Assembly (NCBI GenBank): GCA_026388345.1
Contig: JAPLJY010000058.1
Location: forward strand, 1 to 21,521
Origin: Deltaproteobacteria bacterium
Lineage (GTDB): Bacteria; Desulfobacterota; Syntrophia; Syntrophales; UBA5619
Length of the DNA: 21,521 nucleotides
Reading direction: 5' to 3'
Shown here: in pieces, positions 6,275-14,742 of the stretch
How the letters are laid out: the number at the start of each line of letters is the position of its first letter
Position numbering within the stretch: position 1 is the first letter of the stretch
The notes under the pieces: generated by a model
Seen by the model: only the letters and a program-made list of their open reading frames with translations
Database searches by the model: none
Told to the model about the DNA's origin: nothing
Translations under genes and position numbers: made by a program

Positions 6275-7144
6275 CTACCCTACGGCAAGGAGGGACGGGA
6301 CGATATCGAGGCAGCGAATTTTCGGGTGCCGGACTTGCGGCAGGGTGTTGGTGACCAGGATCTCGCTGACGGGCAGAAGTGAGAGGCGTTCTCTTGCCCC
6401 GTCCGAAAAGATGCCGTGCGTCGCGGCGATGCGAATGGTCGCGGCGCCGTTTTCGAGAACGAGTTTTACCGCTTCGACAAGCGTTCCGCCGGTATCGATC
6501 ATATCATCGATGATGAGTACATTCCTTCCCCGAACGTCCCCCTGGAGGCGCTTCGCAACAGCGACGTTCGGCCGCGGGCGAACCTTATCGATCAGTGCAA
6601 CCTCCGGATGGGGCGCCAGCAATTCTGCAAGACGCCGCGCCCTCGGGATGGAACCCGCATCCGGTGCGATGACCACCTCGGGAGGCCGTTTTGCGACTGC
6701 CGCGGCAATGATCGGCAGGGTGCACAATTCAATGACAGATGGACCGAGGGCCTTGCGAATGCGCTCACTGTGAATGTCACAGACGATCAGTCTCGACGCC
6801 TTCGTCTGCCGAAGGAGTTCGGCGACCATGGCGCCGATGCCGGCCGTTCCCTTTCCGTCGGACCGGTCCTGCCGCGCATACCCCAAGTAGGGAACGATCA
6901 GGTCGATCTCGGCGGCGCCATTTTCCAGAAGCAGCCGATGAAGCGCCATGAGGTCGAAAAGCGATTCCGGCGCAGGAAGAACGGAGGCGATGATCGCAAT
7001 CGATTCCCCCTTCACGTCCTCCTTTAAGAGATATCCCCGCTCCCGGTCGGCAAAGGCGGAGGATTTGTATCGTCCGATGGTGCAGCCATGCCTTGTCAGG
7101 GAAGACCGCAGATGTTTGGTGGAGTCGGTGAGAAAAGATTTCAT
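6275..7144 (-). CDS. prs: Ribose-phosphate pyrophosphokinase, short divergent form
   Basis: This enzyme makes PRPP from ribose 5-phosphate and ATP in the cytoplasm, for nucleotide, histidine, tryptophan and NAD synthesis. Family landmarks are in order: PYLGYARQDR (ATP-binding region), CDIHSE (metal/ATP histidine), VIAPDAGSIPRARRLAE, DKVRPRPNVA (flexible catalytic loop) and the PRPP loop VLIIDDMIDTGGT. At 289 residues it is shorter than the usual 310-320 of bacterial class I enzymes, and DIHSERIRKAL departs from the standard bacterial DLHAxQIQGFF allosteric/contact region, closer in style to archaeal enzymes. GGAAA lies 7 bases upstream of ATG 7144. It may be a second, specialised Prs; whether the genome has a classical copy cannot be seen. 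Confidence 0.88.
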   Translation of the reverse strand: MKSFLTDSTKHLRSSLTRHGCTIGRYKSSAFADRERGYLLKEDVKGESIAIIASVLPAPESLFDLMALHRLLLENGAAEIDLIVPYLGYARQDRSDGKGTAGIGAMVAELLRQTKASRLIVCDIHSERIRKALGPSVIELCTLPIIAAAVAKRPPEVVIAPDAGSIPRARRLAELLAPHPEVALIDKVRPRPNVAVAKRLQGDVRGRNVLIIDDMIDTGGTLVEAVKLVLENGAATIRIAATHGIFSDGARERLSLLPVSEILVTNTLPQVRHPKIRCLDIVPSLLAVG

Positions 7145-7330
7145 GGCCGCTTTCCGTTTCCCCCTTCCATCGCTGTTCCTGCCTTTTGCCCCGGTGTTTC
7201 CGTCTGCCGTGCGGCCAAATGACCGGGTGCCGGAAGAGAAAGCAGTGAGGGCCGGATATTAACCCAATGTCGGAAAAAATACCAGGGAAAGAAGGGGGGG
7301 AAAGGGGGGGAATGGAATGATGGAGAGATG

Positions 7331-7366
7331 CTTGGGACCGATGCTTGGTGGGGCATCGGTCCCAAG
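7331..7366 (-). terminator. Fourteen-bp perfect hairpin downstream of msrA
   Basis: CTTGGGACCGATGC (7331-7344) pairs perfectly with 7353-7366 around an eight-base loop, 19 bases past the msrA stop and upstream of the prs start. The stem is strong, but no T-run follows it in the leftward direction, so it may be a Rho-assisted terminator or an mRNA 3'-end protector. The G-rich run at 7294-7312 next to it is otherwise featureless. Confidence 0.55.
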
Positions 7367-7384
7367 GGGGCGTCATAAGCGTCC

Positions 7385-8224
7385 TCAATTGGTTTTTACA
7401 ATCTTGCGTAGTATCTGGCGTCCCGCCTCCGAAAGACCGAGAGAGCCAAGTTCCGCCTCCAACTCGGCCGTTGTGCCTTCGCCGCTGACATAACCGTTAA
7501 CCCTTGCCGCTGCCGTTGAGGCGGCGAATTGATTGTCGGCCGGATAAAAGGAACGGAATTCCCTCATGAGCTCCTTCTCGGACCGCAGCCCGTACTTCTG
7601 GTGATAGGCTTCGGCCGGGTAGAACATGGAAGCGGGGACGATTTCCGTGTAGATCGGCCCCTTGATCCTGACTGCCGCCTTCTCGCGGGAGGCCAGGGCC
7701 GACTTCCTCTGCCCTTCGCTGTGATAGAAGATGAAGGAGGCGTACTGACGGGAAAAGGAACGCTCCCCGGGCGAGTGGTTTTCCCAAAAGATATCCAGCA
7801 GTTCCTCATAGGAAACCCGCGTCGGATCGTATTCGATCCGGATGGATTCGCTATGGTCTCCCAGTTTCGTGTACGTGGGATCCTTTGCGGTACCGCCAGT
7901 ATAACCGACCTGGGTACGGATTACTCCTTTGACGAGCCCGAACCGGGCGTCTGCACCCCAGAATCACCCCAGGGCAAAGGTGGCCGTCTCCGTTCCGGCC
8001 GGTGCGATGAGGTCTATCGGCGGCCGAACGCTGCGGGGTAGAGCCGCATTCGGTTTGGGTTGCTTCATGGCATTGTCCCCTTTCCGAGGGATGGGGCACT
8101 GGGTGCTTCCCTCCGCAGGTGCGGTCAAGATCGGTACCGCCGTGAAAACGATCGCGAGCAGCGCAAGAAGATACAATCTCCCTCCCGCCCCGATGATCTT
8201 TCGATTTCCTGTTTTTTCGGTCAT
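7385..8224 (-). CDS. msrA: Exported peptide-methionine sulfoxide reductase MsrA, predicted selenoprotein (TGA = Sec87)
   Basis: MsrA reduces methionine-S-sulfoxide in damaged proteins. One leftward frame runs from ATG 8224 to the stop at 7385, interrupted only by TGA at 7964-7966. Flanking residues are ATFALG-TGA-FWGADARFG, so the TGA replaces the catalytic cysteine of the family motif GCFWG. Downstream, VGYTGG, DPTYTKLGDHSESIRIEYDP, EELLDIFWENHSP, QYASFIFYHSEGQ and the FYPAEAYHQKYG region are all normal MsrA. The N-terminus has a signal or anchor helix (LYLLALLAIVFTAVPIL, about residues 17-34), so the enzyme should act outside the cytoplasm. No cysteine follows Sec87, and the only other one is Cys43, so the usual resolving cysteines are missing. 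ATG 8224 has AGGA 8 bases upstream. Read through, it is 279 residues, including about 80 before the active site. Confidence 0.9.
7931..7951 (-). promoter_or_regulatory. Putative bacterial SECIS stem-loop in msrA
   Basis: Bases +13 to +33 after the UGA fold as GACG-CCCG, loop GUU, CGGG, a two-base bulge (CU), CGUC: eight pairs, all Watson-Crick. The first loop base is G at +21, fitting the bacterial SECIS rule and matching the position in the OsmC gene. The fold was made by eye. Confidence 0.7.
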
Positions 8225-8248
8225 GTCTTTTTTCCTTTTCCTTTCCAA

Positions 8249-8275
8249 ACGGCCCCCCGGAGTGGGGGGTCCGTC
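8249..8275 (-). promoter_or_regulatory. Strong GC hairpin in the msrA 5' leader
   Basis: Read leftward, ACGG-A-CCCCCC, loop ACTCC, GGGGGG-CCGT forms ten pairs with one bulged A. It ends 24 bases before the msrA start, immediately upstream of the purine-rich ribosome site and followed by TTT. It could be an attenuator, a leader stabiliser or a remnant of the G-rich repeat also seen near 15720. Confidence 0.45.
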
Positions 8276-8429
8276 CTTATAGTGAAACGATTCGATTTGT
8301 CGCTTCGACGTCCCGGTCGTAATGTAACCATTATTTGCCTCCTGGCAATGGTCCGTTTGGGGGAGTCAAGTCGCCGCAGGGAATTCCGGCCGGTTTAAGA
8401 GGCAGCCCCCATCATAAAGCTTTCTTAAG

Positions 8430-8458
8430 TTGAATGTTGCAAAGTGTCGGTATATATG
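8430..8458 (+). promoter_or_regulatory. Possible sigma-70 promoter of sbcDC
   Basis: TTGAAT (8430-8435) and TATATG (8453-8458) are separated by 17 bases, and the start codon of sbcD is about 30 bases further on. The surroundings are AT-rich relative to the genes. This would give a short leader. Confidence 0.5.
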
Positions 8459-8489
8459 TACGGCTACCTGCAATGCGGAAGGGAAAGAG

Positions 8490-9734
8490 ATGAAGGTTCT
8501 GCATACATCCGACTGGCACATCGGCCGCACACTTTACGGCCGCCAGCGATATGAGGAGTTCGAGGCCTTCCTGGACTGGCTGGCCGGTCTGATCGAGAAG
8601 GAAAGCATCAATGTGCTCCTGGTGGCGGGCGATGTCTTTGACAACAGCACGCCCGGCAACCACGCCCAGGAGCTCTACTACCGTTTTTTGTGCCGCGTCG
8701 CGGCCTCTTCAAACCGCCACGTGGTGGTGACCGCCGGGAATCACGATTCGCCCTCTTTTTTGAACGCCCCTCGGGAACTACTTAAATTCCTCAATGTCCA
8801 TGTCGTGGGGTGTCCGTCCGACCCTCCCGCGGATGAGCTGATCGTAATCGACGGGCCGGACCGGGAGCCCCGGCTCATCGTCTGCGCCATCCCCTATCTC
8901 CGGGACCGCGACATCCGTACCGCCGAAGCCGGCGAGAGTGTCGAGGACAAGGAGAGGAAGATCATCGAGGGGATCAGGGCGCATTACCGCCGGGTGTGTG
9001 AAGCGGCAGAAGAGAAACGCGCGCTGCTGAAACAGCCTGTTCCGATTGTCGCGATGGGGCATCTGTTTGCGGCCGGCGGCCGGACCGTGGACGGCGACGG
9101 GGTGCGGGAACTCTATATCGGCTCCCTGGCACAGGTGAGAACCGATGTCTTTCCCGCGTGCATCGACTATCTCGCGCTGGGGCATCTTCATATCCCGCAG
9201 ATCGTGGGCGGTTCGGATTTCATCCGCTATTCGGGTTCCCCCCTGCCCATCGGCTTCGGGGAGGCCGGGCAGAACAAGTGCGTTGTTCTCGTGACGTTTT
9301 CGGGTTCCTCGCCGCAGGTCACGAATATACCGGTGCCCAGGTTCCAGGAGATGAAGACCCTGCGGGGGGATTGGCCGTCCATCGCCCGGGAGATCGAGGA
9401 ACTGAAATCCCGGGGGAGCAAGGCCTGGCTGGAGATCGTCTACGAAGGGGGCGAGATCGCCGGCGATTTGCGCGCGCGTCTGGATGAGGCCGCAGCCGAA
9501 AGCGGCATCGAGATTCTCCGCATCAAGAACAACCGGGTTCTTGAACGCGCCCTGAGCGGGACGGGCGCAGAGGAAACGCTCGACGACCTGGACGTGACGG
9601 AGGTTTTTAAGCGTTGCCTTCAGGCGCATGAAGTTCCCGAGGATCAGCAACCGGTGTTGCTTGGCGCCTACCGGGAGGTCATTGTGTTCCTGAGGGAAGC
9701 GGATCCGCTGGCCGGACAGGAGAAGGCGATATGA
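8490..9734 (+). CDS. sbcD: Exonuclease subunit SbcD (Mre11-type nuclease)
   Basis: SbcD is the Mre11-like manganese nuclease of the SbcCD complex, which opens DNA hairpins and trims protein-blocked double-strand ends. Calcineurin-like phosphoesterase motifs are in place: HTSDWHIGR near the start, VAGDVFDNSTP, TAGNHDSPSF, then AMGHLFAAGG and LALGHLHIPQ, followed by the family's RYSGSPLPIGFGE. The protein is 414 residues, as expected. I chose ATG 8490 because GGAAGGGAAAGAG precedes it and the protein then opens with MKVLHTSDWHIG; the frame extends to 8430 without family sequence. The stop overlaps the start of sbcC (ATGA), which implies translational coupling. Confidence 0.95.
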   Translation: MKVLHTSDWHIGRTLYGRQRYEEFEAFLDWLAGLIEKESINVLLVAGDVFDNSTPGNHAQELYYRFLCRVAASSNRHVVVTAGNHDSPSFLNAPRELLKFLNVHVVGCPSDPPADELIVIDGPDREPRLIVCAIPYLRDRDIRTAEAGESVEDKERKIIEGIRAHYRRVCEAAEEKRALLKQPVPIVAMGHLFAAGGRTVDGDGVRELYIGSLAQVRTDVFPACIDYLALGHLHIPQIVGGSDFIRYSGSPLPIGFGEAGQNKCVVLVTFSGSSPQVTNIPVPRFQEMKTLRGDWPSIAREIEELKSRGSKAWLEIVYEGGEIAGDLRARLDEAAAESGIEILRIKNNRVLERALSGTGAEETLDDLDVTEVFKRCLQAHEVPEDQQPVLLGAYREVIVFLREADPLAGQEKAI

Positions 9735-12700
9735 GGATCCTGGGTGTGCGGTTCAAGAACCTGAACTCGCTTGCGGGCGAATGGCAGGTGGATTTCACCC
9801 ACCCCGACTATGCGTCTGATGGCATATTCGCCATCACCGGCCCGACCGGCGCCGGAAAGACGACCATCCTCGACGCCGTCTGCCTTGGGCTTTACGGCCG
9901 CACGCCCCGGCTGGAGGCGGTGACGAAAAGCAGCAACGAAATCATGTCGCGGCAGACCGGTGAATGTTTTGCCGAGGTGACGTTCGAGACGCAGAAGGGC
10001 CGTTTCCGCTGCCACTGGAGCCAGCACCGCGCCCGGAGACAGGCGGAAGGCGAGCTGCAGCCGGCCCGGCATGAGATCGCCGATGCCGATTCCGGGGCCG
10101 TCCTGGAGTCGAAGATCACGCAGGTGCGCGAATTCATCGAAAAGGCCACCGGCATGGATTTCGAGCGCTTCACCCGTTCGATGCTGCTGGCCCAGGGGGG
10201 ATTCGCGGCCTTTCTCCAGGCCGATCCCGACAAGCGGGCGCCCGTCCTGGAGCAGATCACCGGAACCGAGATCTACAGCCTGATCTCCATGAAAGTTCAC
10301 GAGCGCCGCGCGGAAGAACGCAACCGGCTCGATCTGTTGCAGGCGGAGTTCAAAGGAATCCGGGTTCTGGGTGAAGGGGAAGAGAGGGATCTGCAAACCG
10401 CCCTGAAAGAAAAGCAGACTCTGGAGGTGGAATTGGAGGGCCGGGTCGAAGGCCTCCGCAACGCAGCCCTCTGGCTGGAGCGGGTGGCCGCCCTGGAAAG
10501 GGAGATCACGGAACTGGACAGGCTGCTGCTGGATTTCGCGGAGCGCAGGCTTGCCTTTGCGCCGGAATCGATCCGATTGGAAAAATCCCGCAAGGCCCTC
10601 GGTCTGGAAGGCGATTACCGGGGTGTCGCCGCGCTGCGGGTCCAGCAGGAGGGTGAGACCCAGGAATTCACTGGCGCCTGCGCCGTGCTGCCCGGAAAGG
10701 AGAGGTGCTGCGCCGCTGTGCTGACGCTGAAACAGGCCGCGGAGACCGGGCTGAACGAGGCGCGAACCCGGCAGGCCGCCGAGGCGGAGGTTATCAAGAA
10801 AGTGCGCGACCTCGATGTCAGGCTGGGGGAGCAGAAAAAGCAGGTCGAAGAGAATGCCAGGGCGATTGCGGAGATCGAGGTGCAGGGAAAGGGATATCGA
10901 AGCAATATCGAATCTCTCGAACAGGCGCTGAAACAGGTGCAGACCGATCTGGATGCGATCCGGGACTACCAGGACAAACACGCCGCCGATGCCGCGCTCT
11001 TGACCGGTCTTGCCGTCATCGCCAAGGAGTTCGAGTCGCTTCGCGACTGCGAGGCGAAGCATGCCAGGGCTTGCGGGGAGCTTGCCGCGGCAGCCGGGAA
11101 AGAGAAGTCCGCCGCTTCGGCATGCCGGCAGCTCGAAGCCGATCACGAGCGATCCCGTGTCGCATTCGAGGCGGGGCGGACGGAACTCGGATGTCTGACC
11201 GAAGAGATCGGCGCCATTCTGAAGGGGCGCGATATCGGCCGGTGGCGCGATGAGGCGGACGCCCTGAAGGAGCGCGAGCGTATTCTGATTCAGGTGGGCG
11301 AAACCATCGACCGGATCGACAAGACGGACCGGGCGCTGGATGGCCTGAAAACGGTCCAGGAAACCCTCCAGGCCGATCAGCAGAAACTCTCGGGCGAGAT
11401 CAAAACCTCCTCGGAGCGAAAGGCGATCCTGGAAAAGGAGACCGGAACCCTCGAAATGGAGGTCTCCCTCCTCGGCCGGATCCGCGACCTCGAGGAGGAA
11501 AGGAGACGCTTAGAGGACGGCAGACCGTGTCCCCTGTGCGGCGCCACCGATCACCCTTACGCGAAGGGCAATCTCCCCGAAGTCAACCGCGCGGAAGCGG
11601 AACTGAAAAAGACGAAGGCCGAATCCAAAAAGGTATCCGAGACACTGGGCAGACTTGCCGCCGAATTGGCCAAAGCGGCGACGGAGATCCGGCATGCGGA
11701 AAAAGAGATGGGAGAGAGGCAGACCGCGCGGGATACCGATGAAAAAACGTGCGGAGACCTGCTGCTGAAGTTAGGGATCGAGCCCGCCCCGGAGGGGCGT
11801 GCCGGGAAGGTGCGCGAGCTGCTGGACGTTGTCCGGACTAAAATCGCCGAAACGGCCGCCGTCGTTGCCGTGGCCGAAGGGAAGGGCAGGGAGGAGAAGA
11901 CGGCGCAAGCGGCCCTGGAGACGATGAGGGCGCAATTCGAGAAACAGGGCAAGGCGTTGCAGGAGGCCCGGCATCAATTGGAGACGGCCAGCCGGGAGCA
12001 TGAGCGGCGAACGGGGGAGCGCGACGTCGCCGCCGAAGAGACCCGAAAGGCACAAACTGCGGCGCTCCAGCGGGTGGAACCCTGCGGGGTCACAGGGATT
12101 CCCGCAACCGGTCTCGACGCCGTCTTGCGGGACCTCACTGGGCGCAGGGATGCGTGGCAGGCCGGGCAGGATGAAAAAACCGCCGCGGAGAAACGGATCG
12201 GCGAGGTGAAGGCCGCGCTCGACAAGGACAGCGCGCTGCTCGCGAGCCTCGAAAGGGATCTGACTGCAAGATGCCGGGATCGTGATGATCTGCTGCGGCA
12301 GGTTGAATCCCTCGGCGCTTCCCGCCGGGAACTCTTCGGGGAGAAGAACGCCGACCGGGAGGAAAAACGGCTGGCGGAGGCCGTGGATCGGACGGGGAGG
12401 ACCTTCGAAAAGGCGCGCGAAGAATACGGCAAGATTGAAAAAGAGATCGGCGCGTTGAAGGAGAAAATCGCGCTGTTGAAGGAAAAGACGGGAAAACGGG
12501 CGGAGGAACTGGCGCAGGCGGAACGGAACCTGACGGAGCGGATTCACAAGGCGGGATTCGCAGACGAGGCCGGCTATCTGTCCGCCTGCCTGACCGAGGA
12601 GGCGCGGGAGAGGCTCGCGGACCGGGAGACGGCCCTGGTCAGAGAGAAAACGGGATTGGACGCCCGCCGGAGGGAACGAGCGGAGGCGCTGGCCGCGGAA

Positions 12701-13402
12701 CGCGGGAAACGCCTGACCGATCAGCCCGGCGAAACGCTCCGGGAAGCCATCGGTGCCTGTGAGTCAAACTTAAGGCAGATCAGGGTCGACATCGGCGCAA
12801 TCAAAAACAGCCTGGGTGAAAATGAGAAATTGAAGGAAAAACAGCAGGATCATATCAGGGCTCTGGATGCCAGGAAAAAGGAATGCGCCCGCTGGGACGA
12901 CCTGCATCTGCTGATCGGGTCGGCAGACGGCAAGAAGTTCCGGAACTTTGCCCAGGGGTTGACCTTCGAGATGATGACGGTGCATGCCAACCGCCAACTT
13001 AAGAAGATGACGGACCGCTACCTGCTCATCCGCGACCCGTCGCAACCGCTTGAACTCAACGTCATCGACAACTACCAGGCGGGCGAGATCCGTTCCACGA
13101 AGAATCTTTCGGGCGGCGAAAGCTTCATCGTCAGCCTGGCCCTGGCGCTCGGCCTCTCCCAGATGGCGAGCCGTAATGTGCGTGTCGACTCGCTCTTCCT
13201 CGATGAAGGGTTCGGAACCCTCGACGATGAGGCCCTCGAAACGGCGCTTTCGACACTGGGAGGACTGCACCAGGAAGGCAAGTTGATCGGCATCATCTCC
13301 CATGTCACGGCGCTCAAGGAGCGCATCGGCACGCAGATCCAGGTCACCCCCGGGACAGGGGGGCGCAGCAGCCTGGCCGGCCCCGGCTGCCGGAGGATAT
13401 GA
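9731..13402 (+). CDS. sbcC: Exonuclease subunit SbcC (Rad50-type ATPase)
   Basis: SbcC is the SMC-like ATPase partner of SbcD. The 1223-residue protein has the N-terminal ATPase half with Walker A GPTGAGKT (residues 37-44), a Q-loop region near LLAQGGFAAFL, and a long glutamate/lysine/arginine-rich coiled-coil. The zinc hook CPLCG lies at Cys600/Cys603, close to the middle, followed by ATDHPYA. A second coiled-coil leads to the C-terminal ATPase half with signature LSGGESF (from Leu1126) and Walker B SLFLDEGFGTLDDEALE. The length is slightly above the roughly 1050 of E. coli SbcC. Start and stop agree with a tight operon with sbcD. Long frames on the opposite strand here (for example 9668-11146) are composition shadows. 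Confidence 0.95.
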   Translation: MRILGVRFKNLNSLAGEWQVDFTHPDYASDGIFAITGPTGAGKTTILDAVCLGLYGRTPRLEAVTKSSNEIMSRQTGECFAEVTFETQKGRFRCHWSQHRARRQAEGELQPARHEIADADSGAVLESKITQVREFIEKATGMDFERFTRSMLLAQGGFAAFLQADPDKRAPVLEQITGTEIYSLISMKVHERRAEERNRLDLLQAEFKGIRVLGEGEERDLQTALKEKQTLEVELEGRVEGLRNAALWLERVAALEREITELDRLLLDFAERRLAFAPESIRLEKSRKALGLEGDYRGVAALRVQQEGETQEFTGACAVLPGKERCCAAVLTLKQAAETGLNEARTRQAAEAEVIKKVRDLDVRLGEQKKQVEENARAIAEIEVQGKGYRSNIESLEQALKQVQTDLDAIRDYQDKHAADAALLTGLAVIAKEFESLRDCEAKHARACGELAAAAGKEKSAASACRQLEADHERSRVAFEAGRTELGCLTEEIGAILKGRDIGRWRDEADALKERERILIQVGETIDRIDKTDRALDGLKTVQETLQADQQKLSGEIKTSSERKAILEKETGTLEMEVSLLGRIRDLEEERRRLEDGRPCPLCGATDHPYAKGNLPEVNRAEAELKKTKAESKKVSETLGRLAAELAKAATEIRHAEKEMGERQTARDTDEKTCGDLLLKLGIEPAPEGRAGKVRELLDVVRTKIAETAAVVAVAEGKGREEKTAQAALETMRAQFEKQGKALQEARHQLETASREHERRTGERDVAAEETRKAQTAALQRVEPCGVTGIPATGLDAVLRDLTGRRDAWQAGQDEKTAAEKRIGEVKAALDKDSALLASLERDLTARCRDRDDLLRQVESLGASRRELFGEKNADREEKRLAEAVDRTGRTFEKAREEYGKIEKEIGALKEKIALLKEKTGKRAEELAQAERNLTERIHKAGFADEAGYLSACLTEEARERLADRETALVREKTGLDARRRERAEALAAERGKRLTDQPGETLREAIGACESNLRQIRVDIGAIKNSLGENEKLKEKQQDHIRALDARKKECARWDDLHLLIGSADGKKFRNFAQGLTFEMMTVHANRQLKKMTDRYLLIRDPSQPLELNVIDNYQAGEIRSTKNLSGGESFIVSLALALGLSQMASRNVRVDSLFLDEGFGTLDDEALETALSTLGGLHQEGKLIGIISHVTALKERIGTQIQVTPGTGGRSSLAGPGCRRI

Positions 13403-13569
13403 GAAAAAAGGCTCAATTCAAATGCATGGTCAATCGCATACTCCTACCATGGAAAAGCATTGCCTTATCGATCGCGGTGAAGCTCCCCGCCCGCACGGCG
13501 AGACCTGCGGGGCTGGAGTGGAGACGACGGAGGTGAGAGACAGAGTCAGGCAACATAACGGAGGTAGGT

Positions 13570-14655
13570 ATGTCAAGCCATCCATTTGGGAACGATCCAG
13601 CAAAGGTTGAACGATATAAAGGCTTTTGGAATCGCGACATAGGCACACGTCCTCTGGTGGGGTTTTCAATCAAAAGCTGGTTCCCCCTCGAGGAGTTTGC
13701 AGCGAGCAGGGCCTGGAAATCGCATGCTGTTCTGACCCCGGAAATGGTCGATCCGGAAGCCTTTATGGAGGATCAGGAACGACTCCTGCAAGAAGGGGAG
13801 GCGATGGACGATGACATGCTCCGGGGAGCCTCACCGTCTCAGGCCGTCCCCTGGCTGGATGGCATGCTTGGCAGTATGCTGCGGATTCTGCCAGGCAATG
13901 TCATGAGCGCGGAACAATCGCTCCCCTGGGAGGAATTGGCACGGCTCCGCCTGGATCCGGAAAATCCCTGGTACAAGAAATATATGGAATTCGGGGAGAC
14001 GCTGGTGAGGCGGTCCCAGGGCCGATTTCCCGTAAGCCACGGAACGCTGTTCGGTCCCACGGATCTGTTGGGATCCTTTCGCGGACATACCCGGAGCTTG
14101 ACTGATTTGATTGATGAACCTGAGAAATCCCAGGAGGCGCTTTGGAGGTTTGCCTACATCCTTCAAGAGATTACCGAGGAATTCTGGAAACGGGTTCCCC
14201 TGTTCTATGACGGTCACTTCGATGCGCAATATCAACTCTGGACGCAGGGGCCGATCATCCGGATGCAGGAAGATGCCATTGCGGTCTATTCCCCCAAGCT
14301 CTATCGTTCCTTCATACAGCCGATAGACCGCTACCTTGCTCAAAAATTCTCCGGTAGTTTCATGCATCTGCATGCCACTTCCATGTTTCTGCTGGATCTC
14401 ATTTTGGAGATCGAAGAGCTCCGTTGCCTTCAGGTCAACTACGAAGTGAACTCGGGAGGTCCCAATATTCGCGGCATGCTTCCGTATTTCCAGAGAATCC
14501 AGGCGGCCAATCGGGCGTTGATCGTTCGGGGATCCTTCACTCCGGAGGAGCTGAGCGTTTTGGTAGATCGACTGGATCCGCGAGGATTGTTTCTCTATCT
14601 TATGGTCGCCGATATGCACGAAGTCGAGACGCTGCGTCCTCTTGTGGGGATGTAA
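13570..14655 (+). CDS. Uroporphyrinogen decarboxylase-superfamily protein of unknown substrate
   Basis: The 361-residue product looks like a URO-D/MtaA-type TIM-barrel protein. The clues are RYKGFWNRDIGTRPLVGFSI at the start, SHGTLFGPTDLLGSFRG in the middle, and the C-terminal series SFMHLHATSMFLLDLILE, QVNYEVNSGGPNIRGMLPYF, RALIVRGSFTPEEL. In this superfamily such proteins either decarboxylate porphyrinogens or move methyl groups to corrinoid proteins; anaerobes carry many uncharacterised ones. The canonical HemE N-terminal motif (PVWxMRQAGR) is absent, so it is not ordinary heme synthesis. GGAGG lies 5 bases upstream of ATG 13570. No corrinoid protein gene is next to it, so the substrate is open. 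Confidence 0.65.
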   Translation: MSSHPFGNDPAKVERYKGFWNRDIGTRPLVGFSIKSWFPLEEFAASRAWKSHAVLTPEMVDPEAFMEDQERLLQEGEAMDDDMLRGASPSQAVPWLDGMLGSMLRILPGNVMSAEQSLPWEELARLRLDPENPWYKKYMEFGETLVRRSQGRFPVSHGTLFGPTDLLGSFRGHTRSLTDLIDEPEKSQEALWRFAYILQEITEEFWKRVPLFYDGHFDAQYQLWTQGPIIRMQEDAIAVYSPKLYRSFIQPIDRYLAQKFSGSFMHLHATSMFLLDLILEIEELRCLQVNYEVNSGGPNIRGMLPYFQRIQAANRALIVRGSFTPEELSVLVDRLDPRGLFLYLMVADMHEVETLRPLVGM

Positions 14656-14742
14656 TGCCGAAGGATATGAGAGAAAAAAGGTTCCTCTTATATTCATTGT
14701 CCCCCGCCTTTAAAAGATGCTAAACTCTCACCTCAATATGAT

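Noticed and set aside
7385..8248. Frameshift or split msrA
   Set aside because: All parts are in one frame; the only interruption is TGA in the GCFWG motif. The fragmented look arises because no Met codon occurs between the TGA and 7628.
9668..11146. Long leftward ORF of 492 codons inside sbcC
   Set aside because: It lies opposite a fully conserved SbcC sequence and has no family character; GC-rich third positions create such shadows.
14653..14670. Selenocysteine readthrough joining upstream sequence to the FAD oxidoreductase
   Set aside because: Besides TGA 14668 there is an in-frame TAA at 14653, and the sequence before it belongs to the URO-D-like gene in another frame.
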